A stretch of 57,409 bases of DNA from Hydrogenobacter hydrogenophilus (lineage in GTDB: Bacteria > Aquificota > Aquificia > Aquificales > Aquificaceae), in NCBI RefSeq assembly GCF_900215655.1, contig NZ_OBEN01000010.1, positions 1 to 57,409 of the forward strand, written 5' to 3'. This document shows, in pieces, positions 34,590-43,234 of this stretch. Made by a program: the position numbers and the translations under genes. Within the stretch, counting starts at the first letter, position 1; each line of letters opens with the position of its first letter. The notes below the pieces were generated by a model, which did no database searches, was not told the origin of the DNA, and saw only the letters and a program-made list of their open reading frames with translations.

Positions 34590-35324
34590 ATGAGGTTTCT
34601 TGTTAAACTCAAAACAGTAGATAACGAACCTGCAAAGATTAGCCTTGACTACAGAAGCAGGTTTATATCCCTACTCAAAAGAGTGTTTGGGACTGAGGAA
34701 TTTTCAAAAGATCACCCAAGACCGTACACCTTTGCGGTTTATCTGGGAAAAGAAGTAAAACTGGAAGGAGATGCCTTTGAAGGTGTAAAGACTATAAACT
34801 TCAGGTTCTCCACAGGAAACAGCATAACTGCGGTGAAGTTCTACAACGGTATACTCAAGTTAAAAAAGAAAAACTACAAACACAGCATAGGAAGTGGTAA
34901 ATTCTCTATAGAGTGGATAAAAGAAGAAAAAGAAAGACCTATAGGTGAAGTATTTAAAGTGCTCTCACCTGTTGTGGTAGAACGCATGGGTTATAAAAAT
35001 CCAAAAGACCCTGAAGATAGATACGTACTACCTTCTGAAAAAGGTTTTGAGGAATCTCTTCTTGAAAACCTAATAAGAAGATACACGACCATTATAGGTA
35101 AGGAGCCAAAAATCAACACTTTTAGATTTGAACCCTTAGAGGTTAAGGAAGAGGTTATAAGACACTACGGAGGATTACTTAGAGGTTTTCTTGGTAAGTT
35201 TCGTTTAGTGTCAGATTCTGATGAAATCCTCCGTTTTATATATCAGTATGGTATTGGGGTGAGAACAGGTCAAGGTTTTGGCTATCTGGAGGTGGAGAAT
35301 GGAGAAGTTAGAGTTTCAGATTGA
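34590..35324 (+). CDS. cas6: CRISPR endoribonuclease Cas6
   Basis: A 244-aa RAMP nuclease that cuts pre-crRNA within repeats, leaving the 8-nt ATTGAAAG-type 5' tag. The N-terminal ferredoxin fold includes DYRSRFISLLKRVFG, and His42 in KDHPRPYTFAV is a candidate catalytic residue. The C-terminal glycine-rich loop GIGVRTGQGFGYLEV is the Cas6 hallmark. It is the only Cas6 in the window and precedes the whole operon, so it should serve both effectors and both arrays. Its last 26 bases overlap cmr1. Confidence 0.92.
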   Translation: MRFLVKLKTVDNEPAKISLDYRSRFISLLKRVFGTEEFSKDHPRPYTFAVYLGKEVKLEGDAFEGVKTINFRFSTGNSITAVKFYNGILKLKKKNYKHSIGSGKFSIEWIKEEKERPIGEVFKVLSPVVVERMGYKNPKDPEDRYVLPSEKGFEESLLENLIRRYTTIIGKEPKINTFRFEPLEVKEEVIRHYGGLLRGFLGKFRLVSDSDEILRFIYQYGIGVRTGQGFGYLEVENGEVRVSD

Positions 35325-36417
35325 GTTTATAACGCCAGCCTTTATAGGGGGAGCGAACCCTCGTGAGAGTGCAGAGCTAAGACCCACAAGCTTTGTGGGA
35401 TTATTAAGGTGGTGGTACAGAGCTATTCTAAGACACCAGGTAAAAAGTTTTAAAGAGCTATATGAAAAAGAAAGCGAACTCTTCGGAAGTCAAGAAAAGG
35501 CAGGAAGGGTGTGGATAAGGATAAAAGGGAACGTCAAGGGCGAGCTTAAAAACTGTCAAACTTGGAGAGCTAACAATGAAAGAGACACAGACTGGGGAAA
35601 AGTTTACTTGGGCTACGGTAATATTTTGTACATCAATTTTGAGAGAGAAGAGAATCGCGAAAGCTATTCTCAGCTTTATAAGTTATGTGGTAATAAAAGA
35701 GGAAATTTTACAGTCAGAGCTTGGCTTGAGAAAAAGCAAAATGCAAACCTTCAAATCCTTGTGCCAAAGCACCTTAAAGAAAAAGTGGAAGCCTTGCTTT
35801 TTCTCTTTTCCCAAATAGGGAGTATAGGAAGTAGAAATCGCAGGGGTTGGGGCAGTCTTTATCTTAAGCCTCTATACGAGAGCGAGTATAAAAATTGGAA
35901 TAATTGGAATAAAGAAGAATTCAAGAGGGTTTTACAAATTTTAGGTGGTGTTCCGCCAAACATGGAAATCTATAAGCTTAATGAAAGTTATGCAAATCCG
36001 TTAGAAGCTTTAGAAGAAATTGGAAGGAAATATAGGACATTTAGAAGCAGAAGATCGCCCGATTATAGAAATGTGAAAGATTTTCTGCAAACTGGAACAT
36101 TTAAAGGTCATACCGTTGAAAGAGCATACTTTGGTCTTCCTTTGAGCTTCAAATTTAGAAGCTTAAACCAAAAGGAGGCTCAGCTCATTTGCAAAGCTGA
36201 TAGACTCTCAAGCCCAGTGAGGTTTAGGGTCGTAAGACTACCCGATGGTAAATTCACTTGCTTAGTGGTCCATTTTGAAACAAAAGAAGATGAAATGCCA
36301 GAAGACTTTAAGATTTTGGATAAGCAAAATAGAAAACAAATCAGTATAGCTAAACCATCAAGCAAGATATTTAAAGACTTTGTAAACACACATAAATTGC
36401 AAAGGGAGGTTCCTTGA
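35299..36417 (+). CDS. cmr1: Type III-B Cmr1 RAMP protein
   Basis: A 372-aa subunit that caps the crRNA 3' side of the Cmr complex. ITPAFIGGANP and RPTSFVGLLRWWYRA at the N-terminus are the Cmr1 signature; IGSIGSRNRRGWGSL is the second-domain glycine-rich loop. A TTG opens the frame at 35278, but the ATG at 35299 follows GGAGGTGG at a normal distance and gives the family's N-terminus. The stop TGA overlaps the cmr2 ATG. Confidence 0.92.
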   Translation: MEKLEFQIEFITPAFIGGANPRESAELRPTSFVGLLRWWYRAILRHQVKSFKELYEKESELFGSQEKAGRVWIRIKGNVKGELKNCQTWRANNERDTDWGKVYLGYGNILYINFEREENRESYSQLYKLCGNKRGNFTVRAWLEKKQNANLQILVPKHLKEKVEALLFLFSQIGSIGSRNRRGWGSLYLKPLYESEYKNWNNWNKEEFKRVLQILGGVPPNMEIYKLNESYANPLEALEEIGRKYRTFRSRRSPDYRNVKDFLQTGTFKGHTVERAYFGLPLSFKFRSLNQKEAQLICKADRLSSPVRFRVVRLPDGKFTCLVVHFETKEDEMPEDFKILDKQNRKQISIAKPSSKIFKDFVNTHKLQREVP

Positions 36418-38258
36418 TGCCTAAAAAACTTCTCATCTTTTCTTTCTCTCCCGTTCAGGGATTCATATCTGCATCCAGAAGACCTAGAGACCTCTTTACG
36501 GGAAGCTACATCATCTCTTACTTAACCGAGAGAGTAATAAAAGATTTGGGTCTCAAAGACAAGGTGATTTATCCAGTGATAAAAGAGGAAGGTTCACACC
36601 TTGCTAACTATCCCAACAAGTTCATAGCGGTCGTTGAAGAAAACATGTGCGATGAGGTAGAAGGCAAATTCCGTGACATTTGGAAAGGTATATGTGAAGA
36701 AGTTTGGAAGGGACTGGAGCTAAAACACGCAGAAGACCAGTTTTGGAAGCATGTGGATAACTACTTTAATCCTGTATGCTCTTGCTTAGAGTTTTTAGAT
36801 AAAGATAGCTGGGAGGACATTTTGGGAGTTTCTGAAAATTTAGAAGGAGAGCCTTACGCATTTACCTATGACCTTTTGGAAAGGCTTTTGGGAGCCAAAA
36901 AGTCTTGGAGACCTTATAGAGGAATTGTTGATGCTCACAATTTTGAAGGGAAATATCCAAACGGTTGCACTATGTGTGGCGAGCGCTTGCATCTTGCCAT
37001 TGATTGGGATAGGAATAATAAAAAGAAGTTCTTTAAAGAAAAAGATGCAAGGCACATAAGAGAGGGCGAAAAGCTCTGTGGTGTGTGTTTGGTAAAGAGG
37101 TTTGCTGTTAAGTATTACTTTAAAAATCACTTTGGAAAAGACCTGTGGCACTATCCTTCTACCGAGGAAGTGGCAGGTATAAACTTTAAGAAAAAGTTAA
37201 GGAAGTTTAGGGATGAAATAAAAGAAGACTATAAAAAGTTAGTTGGAAAACTTCAAGAAACGCCTTACATCATAAAGAACCCAACAATCAAAACTTTTGA
37301 AGACTTAGAAGAGCTTGATGCGGAGCTTTTTAGAAAAGATGGCTGGGAAGGACTGTTCAAAAGTCTAAAAGACATGTTTGACGAGCAAAAAGCGGAGGAA
37401 ATAAAGGGCTTACTTTACGAATTGGTGAAAAAACTCGAAAGAAAAGGTGTGGAACACACTAACTCGTATTACGCCATTATGATCTCCGATGGAGACGGCA
37501 TAGGTGAGTGGTTGGGAATAAAAAGTGATATAAGGCGAGGACCTCTAAGGGAGGAGTTTCACAGAGACTTTTCAAAGAGCCTTTCCGAATACGCAGAGGA
37601 AATAACGCAAGTAAAAAACCCTCCAAAGTTAACCATATACGCAGGTGGGGACGATACGGTAGCTTTTCTTCATCCCTTTGATGCGGTGGAGTATGCAAAG
37701 GTATGCAACGAAAAGTTTAGAGATAAGCTAAGTAGGTTTGCAAAAGAAGGCAGAAAACCATCCATCAGCGCAGGTATTCTCATAACCCATGCCAAAATGA
37801 ACTTACAAAAAGCGTTAGATGATGCAAGGTCTTTGGAAAAGCAAGCTAAAGGCGTAAAAGGTAAAGGTGCGGTTTGCATTGGCGTGCTAACAAGGTCAGG
37901 TAGTTTGACTTCCTTTGTTTCCAAGTGGGAAGACCTAGAACTTTACGAGGAGGTCTTAAGAGCCTTTATGTCCAAAAGGATAGGCTCCACTATTGTTTAC
38001 GAGCTGAGACCTCTGGCAGAAAAGTTTGGCGAAGAAAGCAGAGAGGATATTTTCTTTGCGTTGATTAAAAGGGTACTCAAAAGAAAGGTGGAGAAAGAAT
38101 ACAGAGATAATCTTTACTCGCTCATAAGGTGTTTCTACGAAAGGTCAAAGACCTATACGGAAGATAAGCCAAAGGAGTTTGCAATAAGAAACCTGCTCCA
38201 TCTTTTTTATGTGGCAAGGTTTGTGGGAACGCTGGAGGATAGAGATGAAAGCGTATAA
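36417..38258 (+). CDS. cmr2: Type III-B Cas10 (Cmr2) without HD domain
   Basis: A 613-aa large subunit. It begins directly with FSFSPVQGFISASRRPRDL, the start of the first cyclase-like region, so the N-terminal HD DNase domain of longer Cmr2 proteins is missing. Zinc ligands are C184/C187 and C221/C224. The palm keeps D358-G-D360 and the GGDD motif at 410-413, so synthesis of cyclic oligoadenylate upon target RNA binding is expected. No CARF/HEPN effector is in the window, so the receiver must be encoded elsewhere. The ATG at 36417, with GGGAGGT before it, overlaps the cmr1 stop. Confidence 0.93.
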   Translation: MPKKLLIFSFSPVQGFISASRRPRDLFTGSYIISYLTERVIKDLGLKDKVIYPVIKEEGSHLANYPNKFIAVVEENMCDEVEGKFRDIWKGICEEVWKGLELKHAEDQFWKHVDNYFNPVCSCLEFLDKDSWEDILGVSENLEGEPYAFTYDLLERLLGAKKSWRPYRGIVDAHNFEGKYPNGCTMCGERLHLAIDWDRNNKKKFFKEKDARHIREGEKLCGVCLVKRFAVKYYFKNHFGKDLWHYPSTEEVAGINFKKKLRKFRDEIKEDYKKLVGKLQETPYIIKNPTIKTFEDLEELDAELFRKDGWEGLFKSLKDMFDEQKAEEIKGLLYELVKKLERKGVEHTNSYYAIMISDGDGIGEWLGIKSDIRRGPLREEFHRDFSKSLSEYAEEITQVKNPPKLTIYAGGDDTVAFLHPFDAVEYAKVCNEKFRDKLSRFAKEGRKPSISAGILITHAKMNLQKALDDARSLEKQAKGVKGKGAVCIGVLTRSGSLTSFVSKWEDLELYEEVLRAFMSKRIGSTIVYELRPLAEKFGEESREDIFFALIKRVLKRKVEKEYRDNLYSLIRCFYERSKTYTEDKPKEFAIRNLLHLFYVARFVGTLEDRDESV

Positions 38259-39240
38259 GGTAAAAGCTTATAACCCTGTATGGTTTGGTGGTCTGAGGCA
38301 CATGACCATGGAAGAGGAGCACTATATGAAAAGTGATGTTTTCCCAAACATTATGAGATTTTTCAAATTCGTCAAAGATTCCGATCGTAAAGGAGCCTGC
38401 TACGGTGTCTTTCTATACGACGAGAGAAAAAACACTTTCCTATTTCCTGCCCCTGCGGACATAGTAGGAAAGAGAAAAACGGGAGGGGATTGGAAGGTTT
38501 TAACTCTGAGAAGATTAACCTTACCCACCTGCAAAGAGGAAAAATTACTACCCCTAATAAGGGGAAGCCTAACTGCCTTTGAAACAGTGGAAGGATACGC
38601 TATAACTTCCAAAGGTTTAGAAGCGTGGATGGAAGCCTCTCCTGACATTGAGCTTGTAAAGCTCAAAGACCTTGTAAAAACCGAAATGAAGGTGGGTCTT
38701 AAGATAGATAAGGACACAAAGACTGCACAGGAGAGCCTGCTGTACTTTCAAGAGAGGGTAAGGTTGAAAGATGGCATAAGCTTTGTGTTTTTGGCAAACA
38801 GAAAGGGAAGCTGGTCTTTCTTGGGAGGGGAGAGAAACCCTGCGGTAGTTGAGGAGGTAAAAGACCTTCCAGAACTATTTTCACAAAGAGTGCAAGTCAA
38901 AAAAGGCAGGTATTACAAGCTCTACTTACTTACACACACTTACATAGAAGAAGCAAAGGAAGGAAAAGAGATCAAGCTCAGAGGTATAGAGGGCAAGATG
39001 GAGCTAAAATTTGAGCTTGCGTGGATCTTTTCAAGAGGAAGTGAGTTCGTATCTGGATATAACAAACCTGCCTTGGAGATGTTAAAGCCCGGTTGTGTGC
39101 TTGTGTTAAAAGCTACTACTGAAGGTGATTTTAGTAGTCTGTGTCAAGTTTTGGTCAGTGAAAAACTTTTTAACATTGACAATTTAAAACGCTTCAACGA
39201 GTCTGGTTGGAATACGGGAATTTTAACTGAGGGAGGTTAA
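38245..39240 (+). CDS. cmr3: Type III-B Cmr3 RAMP protein
   Basis: A 331-aa Cas5-like subunit binding the crRNA 5' tag together with Cas10. KVKAYNPVWFGG and later PSPADIVGK-like FPAPADIVGK match Cmr3; RGSEFVSGYNKPALEML lies near the end. The ATG at 38245 (14-base overlap with cmr2) is preferred to an earlier frame opening at 38209, as GGAGG lies just before it. A 314-base gap with a transposon remnant separates it from cmr4, whereas all other junctions in the operon are tight. Confidence 0.88.
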   Translation: MKAYKVKAYNPVWFGGLRHMTMEEEHYMKSDVFPNIMRFFKFVKDSDRKGACYGVFLYDERKNTFLFPAPADIVGKRKTGGDWKVLTLRRLTLPTCKEEKLLPLIRGSLTAFETVEGYAITSKGLEAWMEASPDIELVKLKDLVKTEMKVGLKIDKDTKTAQESLLYFQERVRLKDGISFVFLANRKGSWSFLGGERNPAVVEEVKDLPELFSQRVQVKKGRYYKLYLLTHTYIEEAKEGKEIKLRGIEGKMELKFELAWIFSRGSEFVSGYNKPALEMLKPGCVLVLKATTEGDFSSLCQVLVSEKLFNIDNLKRFNESGWNTGILTEGG

Positions 39241-39249
39241 AAACAGTTG

Positions 39250-39504
39250 ATGAGAACAGGCAACATGATTACCCTTCAATGCCAGTTAGAGCTTTCTAAA
39301 CAAGATAAAGAAATGCTCTTATCTCTTATGCGTAAATTCTCCTCTTGCATGAGGTATGCTTACAAGAGGCTATTGGAAGGAAAAGATAGAAAAGAGCTTA
39401 AGAAAGAACTGAAGGTTAGTTCCTATGCTTGGTGTAGGGACTATGTCTGCTCCAATACCGCCTGCTGGGTTTGGGAGCAGATTGAAAAGGCGGGATACAA
39501 GTAG
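39250..39504 (+). pseudogene. Truncated TnpB-like (IS200/IS605 OrfB) fragment
   Basis: An 84-codon frame whose first 55 residues (ITLQCQLELSKQDKEMLL, then LMRKFSSCMRYAYKRLLEG and RKELKKELK) resemble the N-terminus of Aquificae TnpB proteins, which normally run near 400 aa. The last 30 residues, with four Cys/Trp-rich segments, match nothing I know and probably follow an internal deletion. The RuvC domain is absent, so it cannot be an active nuclease. It lies between cmr3 and cmr4 just after TTGAT (39247-39251), the pentamer after which ISDra2-type elements insert. Expression in the cas transcript is possible. Confidence 0.6.
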
Positions 39505-39510
39505 CCCAGC

Positions 39511-39537
39511 CGAAAGTGTGAGTTTTACACACTTTCG
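39511..39537 (+). repeat. Palindrome after the TnpB fragment, possible IS right end
   Basis: CGAAAGTGTG, loop AGTTTTA, CACACTTTCG: a perfect ten-base-pair stem, six bases after the fragment's stop. IS200/IS605 ends carry such subterminal hairpins, which are also part of the guide (omega) RNA. In the mRNA it would fold 18 bases before the cmr4 ATG. It has no U-tract, so it is not a standard terminator. Confidence 0.6.
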
Positions 39538-39554
39538 CTAACCAGGTATGGAAG

Positions 39555-40391
39555 ATGAGTAAGACTTACCTTATCAGAACCCTTACACCGCTACATGTGG
39601 GTACAGGGACAGGCTTAGGGTATGTGGACCTACCCATCTACAGAGAAGCGCACACGGACTTTCCGAGCATTCCTGCCTCTGCTATAAAAGGCGTCCTCAG
39701 AACCTATGAGATTAGAAAGCTCGCAAGGGATTTAAAACTGCCTGCAAAAGATGTAGAAAAAAGAGTAGAGACTTGTGAGGAGAAGGAACGAGATGAGAGT
39801 GTTCTTAGATTGGCAAAACTTTTCGGAAACCAAAATTGGGAAGGCTCACTGGTGATAAGAGATGCGAGGATTCTTTTCTTCCCAGTTAAGTCCCTTAAAG
39901 GTGTGTTTGCCTTGATAACCTGCCCTTATGTGATAAAGAGGTTTAAGGAAGATACTGGGAAGGAGCTGTTTCAAGGGAGCTTAGAGATCTCTAATGCGGA
40001 GGAATGCACTGTTGTTAAAAACTCAAGGGCTGTGATGGAGGATAAGGAAGAAAAACTCGTAGTGCTTGAAGAGTTTACTCTAAGGGTCATAAGGGAAGTT
40101 GGTCTGGAAGTTCCCAAGTTGGATGAGGAAAGAAAAAGAAGGATTGTTTTAGTTAGCGACGAGCTTTTTACTCACATGGTGAAAACTTACACGGAGATAC
40201 AGACCCACATAAAGGTAAGCGTAGAGACAGGAACCGTTGAAAGGGGAGCTCTTTGGACCGAAGAGTACGTACCTTCTGAGGCGGTGTTCTACTTCATGAT
40301 TGACGGAGATTATACCATTCCTGAAAAAACACTTCAGATAGGTGGGAACACTACATCAGGAAAAGGCATTGTGGAGGTGGTGGAGCTATGA
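39555..40391 (+). CDS. cmr4: Type III-B Cmr4 backbone RNase
   Basis: A 278-aa Cas7-family backbone subunit that cuts target RNA every six nucleotides. TPLHVGTGTGLGYVDLPIYRE and PSIPASAIKGVLRTY are the Cmr4 hallmarks; an Asp in the first region or near it is normally catalytic. GGNTTSGKGIV is the C-terminal glycine-rich loop. Its ribosome-binding site (CCAGGTATGGAAG) may have been brought by the upstream insertion: removing 39252-39556 would rejoin an ATGAGTAAG start behind GGGAGG. It overlaps cmr5 by four bases. Confidence 0.93.
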   Translation: MSKTYLIRTLTPLHVGTGTGLGYVDLPIYREAHTDFPSIPASAIKGVLRTYEIRKLARDLKLPAKDVEKRVETCEEKERDESVLRLAKLFGNQNWEGSLVIRDARILFFPVKSLKGVFALITCPYVIKRFKEDTGKELFQGSLEISNAEECTVVKNSRAVMEDKEEKLVVLEEFTLRVIREVGLEVPKLDEERKRRIVLVSDELFTHMVKTYTEIQTHIKVSVETGTVERGALWTEEYVPSEAVFYFMIDGDYTIPEKTLQIGGNTTSGKGIVEVVEL

Positions 40392-40780
40392 GAAGTAAAG
40401 AGCAGGAAAGGGTGAGCATAGCTTACGAATTTGTAGAATCCGTTAAAAACAAGGAAATAGAAGAAAAGTACGCAAGCCTCGTGAAAAAACTGCCTGCTAT
40501 GATAGTCCATAATGGGCTATTGGCTACGCTCGCTTTCCTAAAGGCTAAGTCAAACAACGGGAAAGAAAACGAGCACTCACTCCTTCTTAAACATATACTT
40601 GAATACTTAAAAAAGGCTAATCACCTAAAAGATAGTAAATACGATAGCTTTATACAGCTTGTAAATACCGAAAGTTTCACAACAGAGAGGTACTTACACA
40701 TCACAAGAGAAGTACTCAATTTTGCGGTATGGCTCAAAAGAATAGCAGAAGGGGAGCTCAAAGATGATGAACAGGTTTAA
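40388..40780 (+). CDS. cmr5: Type III-B Cmr5 small subunit
   Basis: A 130-aa all-helical small subunit that lines the middle filament of the complex. RVSIAYEFVESVK and AMIVHNGLLATLAFLKAKS are recognisable Cmr5 features. It is coupled on both sides by overlaps (4 bases with cmr4, 17 with cmr6). Confidence 0.92.
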   Translation: MRSKEQERVSIAYEFVESVKNKEIEEKYASLVKKLPAMIVHNGLLATLAFLKAKSNNGKENEHSLLLKHILEYLKKANHLKDSKYDSFIQLVNTESFTTERYLHITREVLNFAVWLKRIAEGELKDDEQV

Positions 40781-41600
40781 AAACTTGCTGGAAAAAGAGA
40801 AGTGGTCTAACTTTTCTTTGGGTTTTTATAAGCTTATAGCGGTTTATGAATTAGATAAGAAGAAGTCTATTTTGGAAACATTAAAGGACAATGTTGACTG
40901 GTATTCAGTAAAAGAAGCCTGCAACATGTTTGAAACCACTATGGAGCAAGCGAAAAGTGGTTTTGAAACAAAGACGCTCAGAGCAAAAACGGGCTACCGC
41001 TTTATAACGGGAATGGGTTATCCCTCACCTGTGGAAAACGGCATGCTTTTGCATCACATTTACGGTATCCCTTACATTCACGGCGAATCTGTAAAGGGTC
41101 TTGTGAGGCATGTGTTTTGTGAGAAGATAGCCTACAAGGAAGAAGAAAACTATGACGAGTTTTTAAAGGCGCTAAAAAACCTTATCCAAAAGCTTGAAGA
41201 GGAGACATACGAAGATGAGAAGGTCCTCAAAGAATACACTCTTCTGTTTGGAACTAAAAAAAGGGAGGGAGCGATAGTTTTCTTTGATGCGTACCCACAA
41301 GAAATCAGAAAAGATAACTTCGTAATAGACATTATGAACCCTCACTATGTGAAATATTACGCAGAAAAGGGGAAGGAACCACCCGCAGATTGGTACAACC
41401 CTACACCCATATTCTTCCTTGCCCTTGAAGATATAGAATTTGTGTTCACAATAGGCTACGACCCTCTTAGGTTGGGAAAGGAGGAAGGTGATAAGCTGAT
41501 TGAAAAGGCTGTATCTTACCTAAGGAAAGGGCTTGAGATGTATGGCATGGGTGCAAAGAAAAGAAAAGGTTATGGGTGGTTTAATGTGTCAGAAAGGTAG
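40764..41600 (+). CDS. cmr6: Type III-B Cmr6 RAMP protein
   Basis: A 278-aa RAMP subunit at the head of the Cmr filament. TLRAKTGYRFITGMGYPSP and PYIHGESVKGLVRHVF are family motifs, and GAKKRKGYGWF at the C-terminus is the glycine-rich loop. Two adjacent ATGs at 40764 and 40767 are equal candidates. It closes the III-B set; cas7 of the I-B set follows after 40 bases with its own strong AAGGAGGG. Confidence 0.92.
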   Translation: MMNRFKNLLEKEKWSNFSLGFYKLIAVYELDKKKSILETLKDNVDWYSVKEACNMFETTMEQAKSGFETKTLRAKTGYRFITGMGYPSPVENGMLLHHIYGIPYIHGESVKGLVRHVFCEKIAYKEEENYDEFLKALKNLIQKLEEETYEDEKVLKEYTLLFGTKKREGAIVFFDAYPQEIRKDNFVIDIMNPHYVKYYAEKGKEPPADWYNPTPIFFLALEDIEFVFTIGYDPLRLGKEEGDKLIEKAVSYLRKGLEMYGMGAKKRKGYGWFNVSER

Positions 41601-41640
41601 GTTTCTGAGCGTTATTAATAAACAGAAGGAGGGTTAAAAG

Positions 41641-42612
41641 ATGGCTGGGCTCACTTTGACCATTATAACCTCAAAGGCAACAAGTCTTAACTACGGAGAG
41701 ACCGTAGGGAATGTTTCCATACTCAAAAAGCTATCTCTTGGAGACAGCTCTCAGATAACCTTTGTATCAGACAAGGCTCTAAAGTACGACATGAAAAGAA
41801 AAGGAAGGGATGAGAAAGGTTGGAAGTTGCTTGATGAAAAACTAAAGGAGTACATAGAGGGAAACATAAAGGACGATAAACTTGATGTTGACCAATTTGG
41901 GAAAGCACTTATTAAAGACTACCAGGAGTTTGACCTTTTTGGAGGGCTCTTTACAAACTTAAAAACAGAGAGGAAGGTAAAACTAAGCTACGGAGACAGC
42001 GTAAAGAGAGTATGTCCTGCGAAGGTCACTTACGCCTTTTCCATATCCAAGTTTTCAGGAGACATGAATTTCATAAACAACATAGATGCATACAATAGGT
42101 ACATCAAGCACATAGAGGACAAGCAGGACCAAGCGATAGCTAACAGCGAGGAACACACTTCTCACTACCTTTACACTCTCACCGTTGACTTAGACAGAGT
42201 AGGTGTATGGGAAAAGGAAGACGGCTCAAAAGAAGAGGTTCTTACTAAGGAAGAGAAGGCAAAGAGAGTCCAAGACCTTTTAGACATCATCATGACCTTA
42301 GACAGACAGATAAGGGGCAGGTGGGAAAATCTTTCGCCTGTTTTTGTGGTGGGAGGAGTGTTTACTGCCAAGCATCCCTTCTTTATGGACTGTGTGGATG
42401 CTAAGGAGGTAGAAGGCAGGCTATGGATAAATGTTCAAAGACTAAAGGAGTGCGTGGAGCTTGTGCCTGAGCAAGAAAAGGTTGTGTTAGGAGTGCTTTC
42501 GGGAACTTTCCTCAATGAGGAAGAGCTAAAAAGCGCATTCACCGTTAAAACCCTGAGGGAAACCTTTGATGAGCTAAAAAGACAGGTGAGAGAGTACTAT
42601 GGAGTGTCTTAA
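41641..42612 (+). CDS. cas7: Type I-B Cas7 backbone protein (Cst2/DevR-like)
   Basis: A 323-aa backbone subunit of the type I-B Cascade. LTLTIITSKATSLNYGETVGN at the N-terminus and the interrupted ferredoxin fold with KVTYAFSISKFSGDMNFINN fit the Cst2 (Tneap) group. Without a search the exact subgroup is tentative. AAGGAGGGTTAAAAG precedes the ATG. It overlaps cas5 by 14 bases. Confidence 0.87.
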   Translation: MAGLTLTIITSKATSLNYGETVGNVSILKKLSLGDSSQITFVSDKALKYDMKRKGRDEKGWKLLDEKLKEYIEGNIKDDKLDVDQFGKALIKDYQEFDLFGGLFTNLKTERKVKLSYGDSVKRVCPAKVTYAFSISKFSGDMNFINNIDAYNRYIKHIEDKQDQAIANSEEHTSHYLYTLTVDLDRVGVWEKEDGSKEEVLTKEEKAKRVQDLLDIIMTLDRQIRGRWENLSPVFVVGGVFTAKHPFFMDCVDAKEVEGRLWINVQRLKECVELVPEQEKVVLGVLSGTFLNEEELKSAFTVKTLRETFDELKRQVREYYGVS

Positions 42613-43234
42613 GTTTGAACTTTTCTCACCTTGCACTACCTTTAAGACCCCCTTCTCTCTGAAAGGTATAGAGACCTACCCTCTTCCTACTTACTCCACT
42701 ATCGTAGGTCTTCTTTATACCGCTCTTGGCGAAAAGTGGAAAGGAGAAGAATTTCTCATATCGGTACAGGGAACTTACGAAACGGTGTTTAGAGACTACA
42801 TAAGGCTGAGGAAGTACAACAGGAAGGATGAAGAGTTAGAAGTTCTGCCTTTGGAAGTGCCAAGGCTTTATAAAATGTACTGCGTAATCCACACAGTAGG
42901 ATCGTCCTTAGAGAAGTTCAAAAAAGCACTGGAAAGTCCCTCCCTTTACCTGTCCTTTGGAGGGGGTGAGTATCCTCTGTTGGTAAAGAACCCTCGCTTA
43001 CTTGGGGCAGAAGAAAAGTATTGGGAAGGAGAGCTACGCTATAATGCTTATGTTCCCAAAAGCAGGAAATCCTCTCTATACGGTGAGGGAATATACTTTC
43101 GCATACCTTCCTTTTACCAAGTTATAGACGGTGAGAGAGTGTGGAAGTGGGAGGAAGTCTATTACTTCCAAAAGGGAACCACCTTTGAGGGCAAACTGTG
43201 GGTTGATGAAGAGGGGGATGTACTATGGTTGTGA
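42599..43234 (+). CDS. cas5: Type I-B Cas5
   Basis: A 211-aa RAMP protein binding the 5' tag of the crRNA. The N-terminal FELFSPCTTFKTPFS and PLPTYSTIVGLLYTALGE are the conserved Cas5 region; the C-terminal part is short, as in Cas5t. No sign of catalytic Cas5d-type residues, consistent with Cas6 being present. Overlaps cas7 by 14 and cas8 by 10 bases. Confidence 0.9.
   Translation: MECLKFELFSPCTTFKTPFSLKGIETYPLPTYSTIVGLLYTALGEKWKGEEFLISVQGTYETVFRDYIRLRKYNRKDEELEVLPLEVPRLYKMYCVIHTVGSSLEKFKKALESPSLYLSFGGGEYPLLVKNPRLLGAEEKYWEGELRYNAYVPKSRKSSLYGEGIYFRIPSFYQVIDGERVWKWEEVYYFQKGTTFEGKLWVDEEGDVLWL

Noticed and set aside
39511-39537. Palindrome after the TnpB fragment as operon terminator
   Set aside because: It lacks a U-run and cmr4-cmr6 continue directly downstream in the same transcript unit.
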